DNA of 64,000 nt from Aporhodopirellula rubra (GCF_014192335.1 NZ_JACHXU010000036.1:1-64000); one strand, 5' to 3'. Shown: positions 1 to 9,517, counted from the first letter of the stretch. The notes: generated by a model not told the origin, from the letters alone. Made by a program: numbers and translations.

Positions 1-161
1 GGCCGAATCGAGTTCACAATACAGTTACGGACTGCTCATTCGCTTTTGGTTGCTCTCCACCCTTTCTGTTGAAAACGCAGTTACCATCAGCTACGGGGCG
101 GTAACGATCTCCCCGATCAGGACTTGCACCTGACTATTCAATCGCCTTTGCAGGCGCACTA

Positions 162-304
162 AACGGCACAGGCCCTGTGCCGTTCAGAAAAAAGGTCGAA
201 GAACAAACCCGATCGAACGAACGCGTCTCCGCGATCTGGTAATGCGTGTTCCGATCGTCCGTGAGTGGGATGTCGGTGGATGTAGGCACAGGCCCTGTGC
301 CTAC
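162..304. repeat. 143-bp repeat, copy 1, with palindrome at each end
   Basis: The unit starts and ends with 23-bp near-perfect palindromes (162-184 and 282-304) that share the core GGCACAGGSCCTGTGCC. The left copy is flanked by AAC/GTT and the right by GTA/TAC. A second, nearly identical unit lies at 411-553. The palindromes could form short hairpins or bind a dimeric protein. No coding function is likely, because all frames read through the repeat equally well. Confidence 0.85.
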
Positions 305-410
305 TACATCAACGTGCCTGAAAGCAGATCGAATCTGACTAGCGAAATTATCTGGCAATGTCTCTCGCGTTACCCATCCGTCCGCAAGATATTCTCGACA
401 CCAAAACGTA

Positions 411-553
411 AACGGCACAGGGCCTGTGCCGTTCAGAAAAAAGGTCGAAGAACAAACCCGATCGAACGGGCGCGTCTCCGCGATCTGGTAATGCGTGTTC
501 CGATCGTCCGCGAGTGGGATGTCGGTGGATGTAGGCACAGGCCCTGTGCCGTT
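411..553. repeat. 143-bp repeat, copy 2, with palindrome at each end
   Basis: This is a direct copy of 162-304 with only a few substitutions, separated from it by 106 bp of unrelated sequence. Palindromes sit at 411-433 and 531-553. The last one is a hybrid, with the GTA-type left flank and the GTT-type right flank, which suggests recombination between palindromes. The first has a central G where the others have C. Confidence 0.85.
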
Positions 554-633
554 GTGCCACAATAACCACCGCCAACACACCCAATCAAGTTACTCAGCCG
601 CATAGCGATCCGTACAACCTAAACACCCATAAA

Positions 634-668
634 AAAACGGCCAACGTTTTTAGAACGTTGGCCGTTTT
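634..668 (-). terminator. intrinsic terminator after fba (possibly bidirectional)
   Basis: A perfect 15-bp stem (634-648 with 654-668) encloses a 5-nt loop. On the minus strand it is followed by a run of T residues (complement of A631-A637), and on the plus strand the stem itself ends in TTTT. It lies about 115 nt past the aldolase stop codon, as expected for its terminator. Confidence 0.8.
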
Positions 669-784
669 GGCTGTGACTTCGATGAAGCGTCGGAGACGCA
701 TTGAAAGCATCTCCATTTCGGTTGTGACCGACGTTCTCGAGAACGCAGCTACTATTGAAAACCGACGTCGTTTGCAGAACGGCT

Positions 785-1867
785 CTAGACCAAGCCTTCG
801 CAGCGATTCATGCAGTTCAGGTCTTCGAAAGCCAACTTGAGGCGATCGACGAACGAGACTTCGCCACTTCGCAACCAAACGCGAGGGTCGTAGTACTTCT
901 TGTTCGGCTTGTCTTCGCCCTCTGGGTTACCGAGCTGCGTTTGCAGGTACGCTTCGTTCTTCTTATAGAAGTCCAAAACACCTTTCCAGGTTGCCCATTG
1001 CATGTCGGTGTCCAAGTTCATCTTGATAGCACCGTACTGGATCGCTTCGCGAATTTCTTCACGCGACGAACCGGATCCACCGTGGAAGACGAAGTTGACG
1101 GGCAATTCGCCGGTACTGAATTTCTCGATGATGAAATCTTGCGAGTTCTTCAAGATGATCGGCTGCAGGCTCACGTTACCTGGTTTGTAAACACCGTGAA
1201 CGTTACCGAACGCAGCCGCGATCGTGAAACGAGGTGAAACCTTGCTCAGCTCTTCGTAGACATAGGCAACTTCGGAAGGTTGCGTGTAGAGTTTGCTGCT
1301 GTCGACGTCCGAGTTGTCAACGCCGTCTTCTTCACCACCGGTGATCCCCAGCTCGACTTCGATCAGCATGTCCATCTTGTTCATGCGTTCAAAATACTTC
1401 TTGCTGATTTCGACGTTCTCTTCCAATGGCTCTTCGGAGAGATCCAGCATGTGAGAGCTGTAGAGTGGCTTGCCGGTCGCCGCGTAGTGTTTTTCACCGG
1501 CGTCGAGAAGTCCATCGATCCAAGGCAGCAACTTCTTGGCACAGTGATCGGTGTGCAAGACAACTGGCACGCCGTAGTCTTCCGCCATTGCGTGGACGTG
1601 CTGGGCACCCGAAACACAACCCGCGATCGCGGCTTTTTGGTTTTCGTTGGAAAGGCTCTTACCGGCGTAGAAAACACCGCCACCGTTGGAGAACTGCACC
1701 ATGACGGGCGAGTTCACTGCTGCCGCCGCCTCTAGCACCGCGTTGACGGAATCAGTCCCGACGACGTTGACGGCAGGCAGGGCGTAGTTGTTCTCGTTTG
1801 CGTGACGCAGCAAACGATCGAGGGCTTTCCCGGACACAACACCCGGCTTGATTTCTGAATCGCTCAT
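785..1867 (-). CDS. fba: class II fructose-bisphosphate aldolase
   Basis: This 360-residue protein reversibly cleaves fructose 1,6-bisphosphate to dihydroxyacetone phosphate and glyceraldehyde 3-phosphate in glycolysis and gluconeogenesis. The sequence aligns throughout with the E. coli FbaA type: ALPAVNVVGTDS near the N-terminus, the zinc/active-site segment HTDHCAKKLLPWIDGL, GGEEDGVDNS, the GNVHGVYKPGNV zinc-histidine region, FHGGSGS and NKKYYDPRVWLR at the C-terminus. The start chosen is the ATG giving MSDSEIKPG. A reading frame 33 codons longer exists (to 1966), but its extra residues match nothing in the family and the chosen length equals the usual one. It is monocistronic and ends at the strong hairpin at 634-668. 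No good Shine-Dalgarno sequence is visible. Confidence 0.97.
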   Translation of the reverse strand: MSDSEIKPGVVSGKALDRLLRHANENNYALPAVNVVGTDSVNAVLEAAAAVNSPVMVQFSNGGGVFYAGKSLSNENQKAAIAGCVSGAQHVHAMAEDYGVPVVLHTDHCAKKLLPWIDGLLDAGEKHYAATGKPLYSSHMLDLSEEPLEENVEISKKYFERMNKMDMLIEVELGITGGEEDGVDNSDVDSSKLYTQPSEVAYVYEELSKVSPRFTIAAAFGNVHGVYKPGNVSLQPIILKNSQDFIIEKFSTGELPVNFVFHGGSGSSREEIREAIQYGAIKMNLDTDMQWATWKGVLDFYKKNEAYLQTQLGNPEGEDKPNKKYYDPRVWLRSGEVSFVDRLKLAFEDLNCMNRCEGLV

Positions 1868-2441
1868 GAGATTGAATTCTGGTTGATGGCTAAAAAACGG
1901 TGCAAGGAAAAGTTGCGACTTCTGGAAAAACCAATTTCCAGGCGGGCATTGTCGTTTTGTTTGCAAAATTTTTCAACGGGCGGCAACCCGAGTCCGACGG
2001 GGGGAATAAGTCGCGGGAAATCGAGGCTGCGATGGACGGAGAACAGCCGTGTTTGTCCGAATCCGCCCCCTTCGGCTCGCGTTCGGCACGATACTACCAC
2101 ATTGGCATCAACTGCATTTTGCGGACGCATTCTGTCCCCGGAGCGAACACGGCCTGGGTCTGTCAAGTTGTCGCAACCACCGGGGGTTAACGCTACCGGG
2201 AATGGATCGTGCCGACTTTCCTGGCCTTCCGATCTCACCACGCGTCTGTCGCGCACTGTGTACGCTCAACAAGTCCCGGTAGAGATGAGCGTGGCTCGAG
2301 CCCAAATCGCCGCAATGAAATGGATACTTCGGGTATTTTCTAGGTGCCGCGCCGTCCACGAGTAGACGCCTTCAATCGTGAAGCGGTGCCTGTTCGAGAT
2401 CTCATTGGCCGGTGGGTTCGAGCGTTCTCAGGGGATTGAAC
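1868..2441. other. intergenic region between divergent fba and serine hydrolase genes
   Basis: This 574-bp gap should carry the promoters of both flanking genes. Several open frames cross it, but none has a recognisable domain or ribosome binding site. I see no repeat or RNA gene. Confidence 0.5.
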
Positions 2442-3662
2442 ATGTCGAAGTGCCAGCTCCAGAAGTGCCAGTGCCAGAAGTGCCAGTGCAACACCACCAA
2501 TGCAATCACGCGGTTGTTATTTGTCTTTGCTGTGCTCGTCGGAGGCAACGCCGCTGCCCAAGACTTCTCGCCCGTTCAACGACTTCTTGATGACGCAGTC
2601 AACGAAGGGAAGGTCGCGGGCGGATGCGTCTTGATACTGCACCGTGGCGAAGTCGCTTTTGGCGAGGGATTCGGATTCGCTGACCTCGAATCGCAGACGC
2701 CTTTCCGGCTGGAAACCCCGGTTGTGATCGCGTCGATCAGCAAACCGCTGCTGGGAACCGCAGCATTTCGAATTGCCGAGCACGGGGGCGTCAACCTTTC
2801 AGCCCCCATCTCGATTTATTTGCCCGAGTTTGCGAACGCGTTGCTCGAATCGGGATCGCCAGTTGGTCGCGCTCCGTCCATGATCGAACTCTTTGGCCAT
2901 ACCTCGGGAATGCGGGCCGAGGGTCCAGGCGGTCGCCCGTGGTTCGCGTCATGGACGAAAGGGATAACCTTGGAAGATGTCGTGAAGCGATATGCTCGAG
3001 ACTATCCATTGAAGACTCGCCCCGGAAAGCGGTACGCCTACAGCGGTATCGGTATTGATGTGGCGGCTCGCGTGCTCGAGGTGGTGGCGAATACGTCACG
3101 CCAAAACATGCTCGTCACCCAAGTCGCCAAACCGCTAGGGATGAATCACACGTTCTACCGGGATACTGATAGCGTCAAACTCGTCGGCCCGATGCCGACT
3201 CGGTATCAGCGACGTGATGACGGCACGCTTGTGTTGCGGCGGAAATATCCTGTTCCCCTGGTCAACGACTACAGTTCGTCAGGTGGTTCGGTCATTTCTA
3301 CGGCTGCAGATCTTGCGAATTGGCTGTTGATGTTCCGCAACAATGGGATGCACGACGACGAACGGTACCTGGAAACAGAGACCGTCGAGGAAATGCTCAC
3401 ACGGGTTCCGAATAGTTCGAATAGCCGGTGCGGCTTCTTTATTCGAAAGAAGAGTTCAGATGGCAAAGCCACTGTCGTCGGACACACGGGCTCTTCCGGA
3501 ACAAACTGCTGGGTCAATTTCAAAGAGGACCTCGTCGCGGTCACGCTGACTCAGACCAGCGGAAACGTGAAGCAGTTCCGCATCGAGTTGGAAAAACGCA
3601 TCAATCAATGTGCCGCAGGCCGAGTCGACAGCGAGTCATCTCCACGCACCATGCCTCGGTAG
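2442..3662 (+). CDS. secreted serine hydrolase, beta-lactamase class C / esterase family
   Basis: This 406-residue protein belongs to the penicillin-binding-protein/class C beta-lactamase fold, whose members act as esterases, peptidases or beta-lactamases; the substrate here is unknown. Catalytic motifs are visible in order: S98-I-S-K101 (nucleophile and general base), the Tyr motif YAYSG around residues 198-202, and H348-T-G in place of K-T-G. A hydrophobic stretch followed by NAAAQDF near residues 20-38 looks like a signal peptide, so export is likely. The start is the ATG preceded by AGGGGA. A GTG 30 bp upstream is also in frame. The first codons contain a short tandem repeat giving KCQCQKCQC, an unusual cysteine-rich n-region. 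Confidence 0.85.
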   Translation: MSKCQLQKCQCQKCQCNTTNAITRLLFVFAVLVGGNAAAQDFSPVQRLLDDAVNEGKVAGGCVLILHRGEVAFGEGFGFADLESQTPFRLETPVVIASISKPLLGTAAFRIAEHGGVNLSAPISIYLPEFANALLESGSPVGRAPSMIELFGHTSGMRAEGPGGRPWFASWTKGITLEDVVKRYARDYPLKTRPGKRYAYSGIGIDVAARVLEVVANTSRQNMLVTQVAKPLGMNHTFYRDTDSVKLVGPMPTRYQRRDDGTLVLRRKYPVPLVNDYSSSGGSVISTAADLANWLLMFRNNGMHDDERYLETETVEEMLTRVPNSSNSRCGFFIRKKSSDGKATVVGHTGSSGTNCWVNFKEDLVAVTLTQTSGNVKQFRIELEKRINQCAAGRVDSESSPRTMPR

Positions 3663-4127
3663 GGACGACAGCATTTTGCCAAGGGATCCGCGAGTGGGAA
3701 TGCAGGGACGTAAAGAATGCCGACAGCATTTCAGATGATGACATGACCGTTTACTGCACCGGCTTTCGTAAGAACGGAAGCCCCCGAAGTCTGGCGTCAT
3801 CCCGGCAACGATGCGTCCACACCGACATCAGCGATGGCAGCCGCATTCCCAAACCACTCGGCGCGACGAACCACGGCCGCTGCACCCCCTCGACACGATC
3901 GGGCCGCGAGCCCTCATCGCGAGCTACTGCGAAATAAAGTGTCGTTGTCCCCTTGCACATCTCGATTGAATATTCGGTTCGTTCACCCGTTGGTTTTCCC
4001 ACGCCCGACGGCGTCGCGGGCGGCGGTATTGGCATGTTGGATTGTCACGTTGAGACAACTATAATTTGAGGCTTAATCTCCTCTCTACCCGCCCTCTCCA
4101 ACCTCCGATTCCCCCAAGAGCCAATTG
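3663..4127. other. intergenic region, nothing recognised
   Basis: This 465-bp gap separates the serine hydrolase from the first Gfo/Idh gene. I see no convincing small gene, RNA or repeat. The last 60 bp are pyrimidine-rich and lie just upstream of the next start codon. Confidence 0.45.
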
Positions 4128-5522
4128 ATGTCGCATCCTCGCTCCACGCCAATTTCGACACGCACGTTTTCGCGTCGCCGTTTTACTCAAATTGCTGCAT
4201 CCACAGCCGCATTCGGCGCGTTTCCTCACGCGAACGTTTCCGCCGCATCGGCGCAACGTGTCTATGGTGCCAACGAAAAGGTGAACGTCGCGATCATTGG
4301 TTGCGGCGGGATGGGCGGCAGCGACGCTAAGAGCATCTTCAACACGAAGATGGTCAATGTCGTAGCTCTATGTGATGTTGCCATGGGAACTAAGCATACC
4401 GCCGCGATCGAAGAGAAGTTCCCTGACGTACCACGTTTTAAGAACTTTCGCGTGATGTTTGACAAGATGTCAAACCAAATCGATGCGTGTACCGTCGGTG
4501 TCCCCGATCACTCTCACTTCCCAATCGCGATCCTTGCGATGTCATTGGGAAAAGGCGTGTACGTCGAAAAACCATTGGCTCACACGTTCCAAGAAATCGA
4601 ACTGTTGATGGCGGCCGAAAAGAAATACGGCGTCGCTTGCCAGATGGGTAACCAAGGTCACTCCGGTGCCAACTTCCATCAATTCAAAGCGTGGAAGGAA
4701 GCGGGCGTGATCGAGAACATTCGTGAGGTTACCGCCAACATGAATGCCGGCCGGCGTTGGCACCCATGGACGTTCGATGAATGGCAAACGGGCGAGACGA
4801 TGCCAGACGGAATTGATTGGGACACATGGGCAGGCACCGCTGCCAAACATCCTTACAGTAACAAGTTGCATCCGGGCAACTGGCGAAGCTGGTTTGAATA
4901 CGGCAATGGAGCCTTTGGCGACTGGGGGCCACACTTGCTCGACACCGTCCATCGCTTCCTCGATCTCGGACTTCCCGAACGCGTCACCGCAGTCGTGCTC
5001 GACGGACGACGCGAGCTGATTTTCCCGATGGCCTCGACGATCCAGTTTGATTTCCCCGAACGCGGCGATGAACCTGCCTGTAAGGTGACTTGGTACGACG
5101 GCGTGAAGAACCAGCCGCCACGCCCCGCGGATCTCGAAGACGGCCGCAAGATGGAAACCAACGGCAAGACAATTTACGGCGACGGCATCACGTTCAAAGG
5201 CGCCTCTCATGGATCGCCCCTGCGTGTTCTCCCAGGAGAAAAAGCCAACGACCTCGCGAGCGACTTGCCGAGATACGAGACAGGCTCCAATCACCATTTG
5301 AACTTTGTCCGCGCCGTCAAAGGTGAAGAACAAACCCGGTCTTCGTTCGACATTTCCGGCCCGCTCAGCCAGATGTTCTGCATCGGTGTGATCGCCCAGC
5401 GTCTTGGCGGTGAACTCGTCTTTGATCGCGAGACCAAACAGATCACTAACAACAAAGTCGCCAACGAATTGCTGGTCGGCCCGCCACCACGCAAGGGCTG
5501 GGAAGAGTTCTACAAGCTGTAG
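4128..5522 (+). CDS. Gfo/Idh/MocA family oxidoreductase with Tat signal
   Basis: This 464-residue NAD(P)-dependent dehydrogenase is probably exported folded by the twin-arginine pathway. The leader carries S-R-R-R-F-T-Q and an alanine-rich h-region ending near ASAQ. The Rossmann segment VAIIGCGGMGG follows, then the hallmark EKPLAHT (binding lysine), MGNQGHSG and the C-terminal LLVGPPPRKGWEEFYKL, which is typical of planctomycete secreted Gfo/Idh proteins. A closely similar paralogue lies at 57010-58440. Family members oxidise sugars, inositols or sugar nucleotides, but the substrate cannot be read from sequence. ATG at 4128 is chosen over the TTG just before it. The gene stands alone on this strand. 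Confidence 0.9.
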   Translation: MSHPRSTPISTRTFSRRRFTQIAASTAAFGAFPHANVSAASAQRVYGANEKVNVAIIGCGGMGGSDAKSIFNTKMVNVVALCDVAMGTKHTAAIEEKFPDVPRFKNFRVMFDKMSNQIDACTVGVPDHSHFPIAILAMSLGKGVYVEKPLAHTFQEIELLMAAEKKYGVACQMGNQGHSGANFHQFKAWKEAGVIENIREVTANMNAGRRWHPWTFDEWQTGETMPDGIDWDTWAGTAAKHPYSNKLHPGNWRSWFEYGNGAFGDWGPHLLDTVHRFLDLGLPERVTAVVLDGRRELIFPMASTIQFDFPERGDEPACKVTWYDGVKNQPPRPADLEDGRKMETNGKTIYGDGITFKGASHGSPLRVLPGEKANDLASDLPRYETGSNHHLNFVRAVKGEEQTRSSFDISGPLSQMFCIGVIAQRLGGELVFDRETKQITNNKVANELLVGPPPRKGWEEFYKL

Positions 5523-6625
5523 GATTTTGCCGCACGTTCGCATCAACCGCAAACCGAACGAACTGGCGGCCAACGGTCACGGTATCGCACGCAATTCCAG
5601 TGCGTTCGCATTGCCCAGCGAGTTCCGGAAGGGACAACCGTAATTTGTGCACGGTCGCCTGCAGTGGAAATGCGAACGCACCCGCTCGGTTTGAACGAGA
5701 CGGATGCACGATGCGTCTATCAACGCATTCCCAATTTATTTTTGTCCGCTTCTCGATCTCGGAATCGACTCGGGCTCAATTGTCGTTCTGGCAGACAAAG
5801 AATGCTGCAGCATCCATCGGCAGGGCAAACGAGCGAAAATGTAGGCTGCCCGACCTAACATCCTGCACAAAAGACAAGTAAAGGACGCGTTGGGCATTTG
5901 TTTGGTTTATCAAACGTTCTTTTCATATGCAGTTAACGCCTTCACGCACCCGCTCAATCGTCGCAAATTTGCTTCGATTCGCACGCCATCGCGTGTTGAG
6001 AGCATTGGATCGGGTTGCTTCTTGAGCGTGCGGTCAAGTCTCACTGCGTTTGTGTGCGATACTCTTGATAGGCAAATCCTGGCAGTGCTTCAGAGATTCA
6101 CTTGTTTCGAATGTGGGGCATCTCAGAGGCAGACACTGGCATCTGATTTGGCGAGTTCTGTGCCCGTCGTGCGGTGCAGCATGCTGGTCTCGTTTCCGAG
6201 GTTGGTGATGGCATCGCACACGGGCCAGAACGCCTTTTCTCTTCTCGCCGCACTCACAATTGTTGCCTGGTCCTTTTTTGCATTTTCTTTGCGGCCGTGC
6301 GCATTCCGGATTGCCCTCGCTTTCTACGGCGTACCACTGAGCCACTCACGCGACTTCGCAACAAAACCGACGGCATCCCGCTATCCAGATCTGCCCGTTT
6401 GTCGGTGACGGTTTCGTGGCAGAACCGTCGCAAAGGCCACCATGACACTGCTATCATCTTGAGCATCATGATCACGATGCCGAGAAACCTCAGTGGTTCG
6501 CGGCATTGTTTGTAACCGAATCGTAAGAAATACGTCGGGCACCGGCTGGAATCGAGCATCGGCGACTGACGTTTTTCACCAACGCCCCCCCATATTAAAT
6601 CCGACTCGCGGCAGGAGTGAATTGC
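5523..6625. other. long intergenic region with an inverted repeat
   Basis: This 1.1-kb gap contains no frame I accept as a gene. A 172-codon open frame at 5890-6408 has no recognisable domain and an unusual composition. The one clear structure is the 13-bp inverted repeat at 5600-5681, listed separately. Confidence 0.45.
5600..5681. repeat. 13-bp perfect inverted repeat with 56-nt interior
   Basis: The arm GTGCGTTCGCATT (5600-5612) is exactly complementary to AATGCGAACGCAC (5669-5681). The interior holds a smaller ACCGT/ACGGT pair, so a two-tier RNA fold is possible. It lies about 80 nt downstream of the Gfo/Idh stop codon. It could be a termination or processing structure, or a small structured RNA. 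There is no T-run. Confidence 0.5.
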
Positions 6626-7873
6626 ATGAAAAAGATGAGTGTCATGATGGTCGGTACCGGCGAGTACACGACCGGATTCGTACCGGGAGCCGAAGTGGCA
6701 TCCGACAAGAAGGCGGGAATCGTCGGCACAACGCTCTTCGATCTACGTCGTCGCGGCCTCGTCGATCGATTGCTGATGGCAGGTACCAACGGAACGAAAT
6801 TCCCCCGGATCCGGAAACATCTCGACAGGGCTCTCTCAAAGTCCTATCGCGACATGGACGTGCAATTCGACAGCTATCCGGGTGACGATGTGCCTCGCGA
6901 TGGCAACGCGTACCGACTGGGCCTCGACACGATGCAACCCGGTGATTGTGTCATCGTCTTCACACCCGACGACACGCATTTCCAGATCGCAATGGAAGCG
7001 GTCGAACAGGGTTTGCACGTCTTGATTGCAAAGCCGATTGTCAAAACGGTTGAGGAGCATCTGGCGTTGATGCAAAAGGCAAACGAAAGGGGCGTCGTCG
7101 TTGCGATGGAAGTTCATAAACGGTGGGATCCACTTTACACCGATGCGCGAGATCGTATCCGTGATCTCGGGGATTTCAGTTTCTTTCAGTCGTACATGAG
7201 TCAGCCGAAGTCACAACTCGACACGTTTCGAGCGTGGGCCGGAAAGTCGAGCGACATCAGTTATTACTTGAACGCCCACCACATCGATTTCAATCTCTGG
7301 GCAGTCGGCCACCGTGCCCGTCCGACCGTCGTTCGAGCATCCGCGGCAACCGGAGTGGCCCACGCGATGGACATCCCCACCGAAGACACCATCACGCTGA
7401 CGGTCGATTGGGAGAACATCGAAAGCGGAAACAAGGCAACCGCGATCTACACGTCTTCATGGATTGCCCCCAAGTCAGATGTCCATTCACAGCAACGATT
7501 TTTCTTGATGGCCCACGGTGGAGAGGTCACCATTGATCAAGCTCATCGAGGATATTCACTCGCGACGGATGAGGATGGATTCAGTTCACCCAACCCGTTG
7601 TTCATGAAGTTCACGCCCGACGCGGATGGATATTTCTCGGGGCAAAGTGGTTACGGATATCGCAGCATCGAAGCCTTTCTCCGTGCGGCGGAGGAGGTTC
7701 GTCAAGGGCGAGCCAAACCAGATGATTTCAATGGCAAACTGGCCACGGCGAGCGACACACTCCTTTGCACGGCCATTCTCGAAGCGGGTCGGCGAAGTCT
7801 CGACACAGGCGGCAAAGCGATCGCTCTAGATTTCGACGACCAAGGCGTCGTGTCTCAGTTGAGAGAATTGTGA
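6626..7873 (+). CDS. Gfo/Idh/MocA family oxidoreductase, cytoplasmic
   Basis: This 415-residue protein has no signal peptide and starts MKKMSVMMVGTGEYTTGF, an N-terminal dinucleotide-binding strand and glycine turn. A second Rossmann segment reads VIVFTPDDTHFQIAMEA. The usual E-K-P motif is A-K-P-I here: the lysine is kept and the acidic residue lost. H-K-R-W-D-P and NAHHIDFNLW supply the expected histidines of the active-site half. The ATG at 6626 is preceded by AGGAG at 6613-6617, a good ribosome binding site. The substrate is unknown. It is divergent in sequence from the two Tat-exported paralogues in this window and is not in an obvious operon. Confidence 0.85.
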   Translation: MKKMSVMMVGTGEYTTGFVPGAEVASDKKAGIVGTTLFDLRRRGLVDRLLMAGTNGTKFPRIRKHLDRALSKSYRDMDVQFDSYPGDDVPRDGNAYRLGLDTMQPGDCVIVFTPDDTHFQIAMEAVEQGLHVLIAKPIVKTVEEHLALMQKANERGVVVAMEVHKRWDPLYTDARDRIRDLGDFSFFQSYMSQPKSQLDTFRAWAGKSSDISYYLNAHHIDFNLWAVGHRARPTVVRASAATGVAHAMDIPTEDTITLTVDWENIESGNKATAIYTSSWIAPKSDVHSQQRFFLMAHGGEVTIDQAHRGYSLATDEDGFSSPNPLFMKFTPDADGYFSGQSGYGYRSIEAFLRAAEEVRQGRAKPDDFNGKLATASDTLLCTAILEAGRRSLDTGGKAIALDFDDQGVVSQLREL

Positions 7874-8091
7874 GGATCGGTGCGTGCTGTTCTTGCCAGC
7901 ATCGGATACGAAAAAAAGCAGGCCGGATCAAGGAGCCACGCAACGCAGATCCGGCAACGGCGTCCCCAAATGAGTGACGGCACGTTTACCTCTTCGACGA
8001 GAACACGAAAATTGATCAATACCGGAACAACGCTCCGCTCGGTCCGGCCTACTCGCTCGGTTGAGTATCACACCGGTCCAGTTCCGAATTA

Positions 8092-8830
8092 TTTTTGACC
8101 ACGAAAAAGACGAACGAAACGTAAGTACTTCTTAGTGCCCCCCCCCTTTCGTGTGTTCTATATCTTTCGTGGTCAACTCTCCCCAACACGAAACGACACG
8201 AATGCAGGTCGAGCGATGGCGGCCCAATTCAGCATCTGCCCCGCCTCACCCCGGATAGCTTTTGACCACGAAAAAGACGAACGATACGAAAGCACTTCTT
8301 CGTGCGCTCTCTTTCGTGTATTTCGTATCTTTCGTGGCCAGCTCTCCCCGACACGAATGCAGGTCGAGCGATGGCGGCCCAATTCGGTATCCGCCCCACC
8401 TCACTTCCGGATAGTTTTTGACCACGAAAAACGCGAACGATCCCAAAGCACTTCTTCGTGCACTCTCTTTCGTGTATTTCGTACCTTTCGTGGTCAACTC
8501 TCCCTACTACCAAGCGACACGAATGCTGGTCGAGCGATGGCGGCCCAATTCGGTATCCGCCCCGCCTCACTTCCGGATAGCTTTTTACCACGAAAAAGAC
8601 GAACGATACGAAAGCACTTCTTAGTGCACCCCCTTTCGTGTGTTTCGTACCTTTCGTGGTCAACTCTCCCTACTACCAAGCGACACGAATGCTGGTCGAA
8701 CGAAGGCGGCCCAATTCGGTATCCGCCCCGCCTCACTTCCGGATAGTTTTTGACCACGAAAAACGCGAACGACACGAAAGTACTTCTTCGTGCATATGCT
8801 TTTGAGTTTTCCGAACCTTTGTTGGCCGTG
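8092..8830. repeat. tandem repeat, about 4.5 units of 156-167 bp, hairpin-forming
   Basis: Units begin near 8097, 8264, 8420, 8586 and 8752 at the motif GACCACGAAAAA; the last is partial and degenerate. Each unit has an outer inverted pair (for example 8420-8429 GACCACGAAA with 8486-8495 TTTCGTGGTC) around an inner GCAC-TTCTTC-GTGC hairpin. A less structured linker containing GGTCGAGCGATGGCGGCCC follows. Long open frames cross it on both strands, but they reflect the repeat and are not accepted as genes. Confidence 0.85.
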
Positions 8831-9115
8831 TCTTTCCGTTTCTGTGCGACATAAACCCAACGAAGGATTCCAAAGCGAATGGCATGCGTCCGATCAAACC
8901 GTCGAGTTCCGTGCTGGCCATGTCTCAGTTCTTTCAAACCTCACATGGCGACGTGAAAACGGAGCATATTCTTAGTTTGTTGCTTCAATGAGGCCTGACC
9001 CCCTAGAATTCTCTGCCCCCCTAGAATTCTCCCAGGCAAATGGATGCTTGGTTGGAGACCATTTGCGGAGCAAATGGGCGACGATGGCGAATGGTTGATT
9101 AGCCAGGGATTGCTG
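8831..9115. other. gap between tandem repeat and cupin gene, with a short hairpin
   Basis: A 14-bp motif, CCCCTAGAATTCTC, occurs twice about 18 bp apart near 9000-9032. A perfect 8-bp stem, CCATTTGC (9059-9066) with GCAAATGG (9070-9077), lies about 40 nt past the cupin stop codon on the minus strand. It could serve as a terminator, although no T-run follows. Confidence 0.4.
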
Positions 9116-9517
9116 CTATTCGAGTTCGGGGTCTTTGAGGTTGGTTTGGATCCAGCGGTCGGAGACGTGGATGTCGGTGGTTTCAAGTTTGCCGGGGCCG
9201 AGGTTGTGGTATTTGTGTGGGATGTTGGCGGGCCCCATGAGCACGTCGCCGGTGTCGGCTTCGATCTTTTGATCGCCGATCGTGAACAAGGCACGGCCCG
9301 TTCGGACGATGAAGACTTCGTCGTACGGGTGGACGTGCCAACGTGGGCCTTCACCGATCTCCTCAGTGGCGTAGAAGAGAACAGTGACGCCGGTTCCGAG
9401 CGTTTTGCCTTCGAGGGCTCCCGCCCAAAGATCGGTGCGCGATCCCCATTGCGATCGAGGAACAAGCTTCGGTTGGCGGCCTTGCGGATCGAGTTCTTCG
9501 AAGTCGTAGTGTTCCAT
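9116..9517 (-). CDS. cupin domain protein
   Basis: This small 133-residue protein is mostly one cupin beta-barrel. The metal-binding signature is seen as WHVHPYDEVFIVRTG (histidines and glutamate of motif 1) followed by GDVLMGPANIPHKYHNLG (histidine of motif 2). No signal peptide is present, so it is probably cytoplasmic. Such single-domain cupins may be small-molecule-binding proteins, dioxygenases or isomerases; the reaction cannot be told from sequence. It lies 90 bp downstream of zwf on the same strand and may be co-transcribed, but a hairpin between them (9563-9585) makes this uncertain. Confidence 0.8.
   Translation of the reverse strand: MEHYDFEELDPQGRQPKLVPRSQWGSRTDLWAGALEGKTLGTGVTVLFYATEEIGEGPRWHVHPYDEVFIVRTGRALFTIGDQKIEADTGDVLMGPANIPHKYHNLGPGKLETTDIHVSDRWIQTNLKDPELE

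Noticed and set aside
134-580. Open frames on both strands over the 143-bp repeats, with recurring G-T-G-P-V-P translation
   Set aside because: The reading frames follow the palindromic repeat on both strands, have no ribosome binding site and no domain. They are products of the repeat structure.
5890-6408. 172-codon frame in the large gap
   Set aside because: No domain, no ribosome binding site, cysteine- and phenylalanine-rich composition unlike neighbouring genes.
8135-8746. Several long frames on both strands across the tandem repeat
   Set aside because: Unit lengths vary (156-167 bp), so the frame changes between units, and both strands are equally open. Composition and periodicity come from the DNA repeat.
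8092-8830. Possible CRISPR array
   Set aside because: The unit is about 165 bp with conserved linkers, not short repeats with unique spacers, and no cas gene is nearby.
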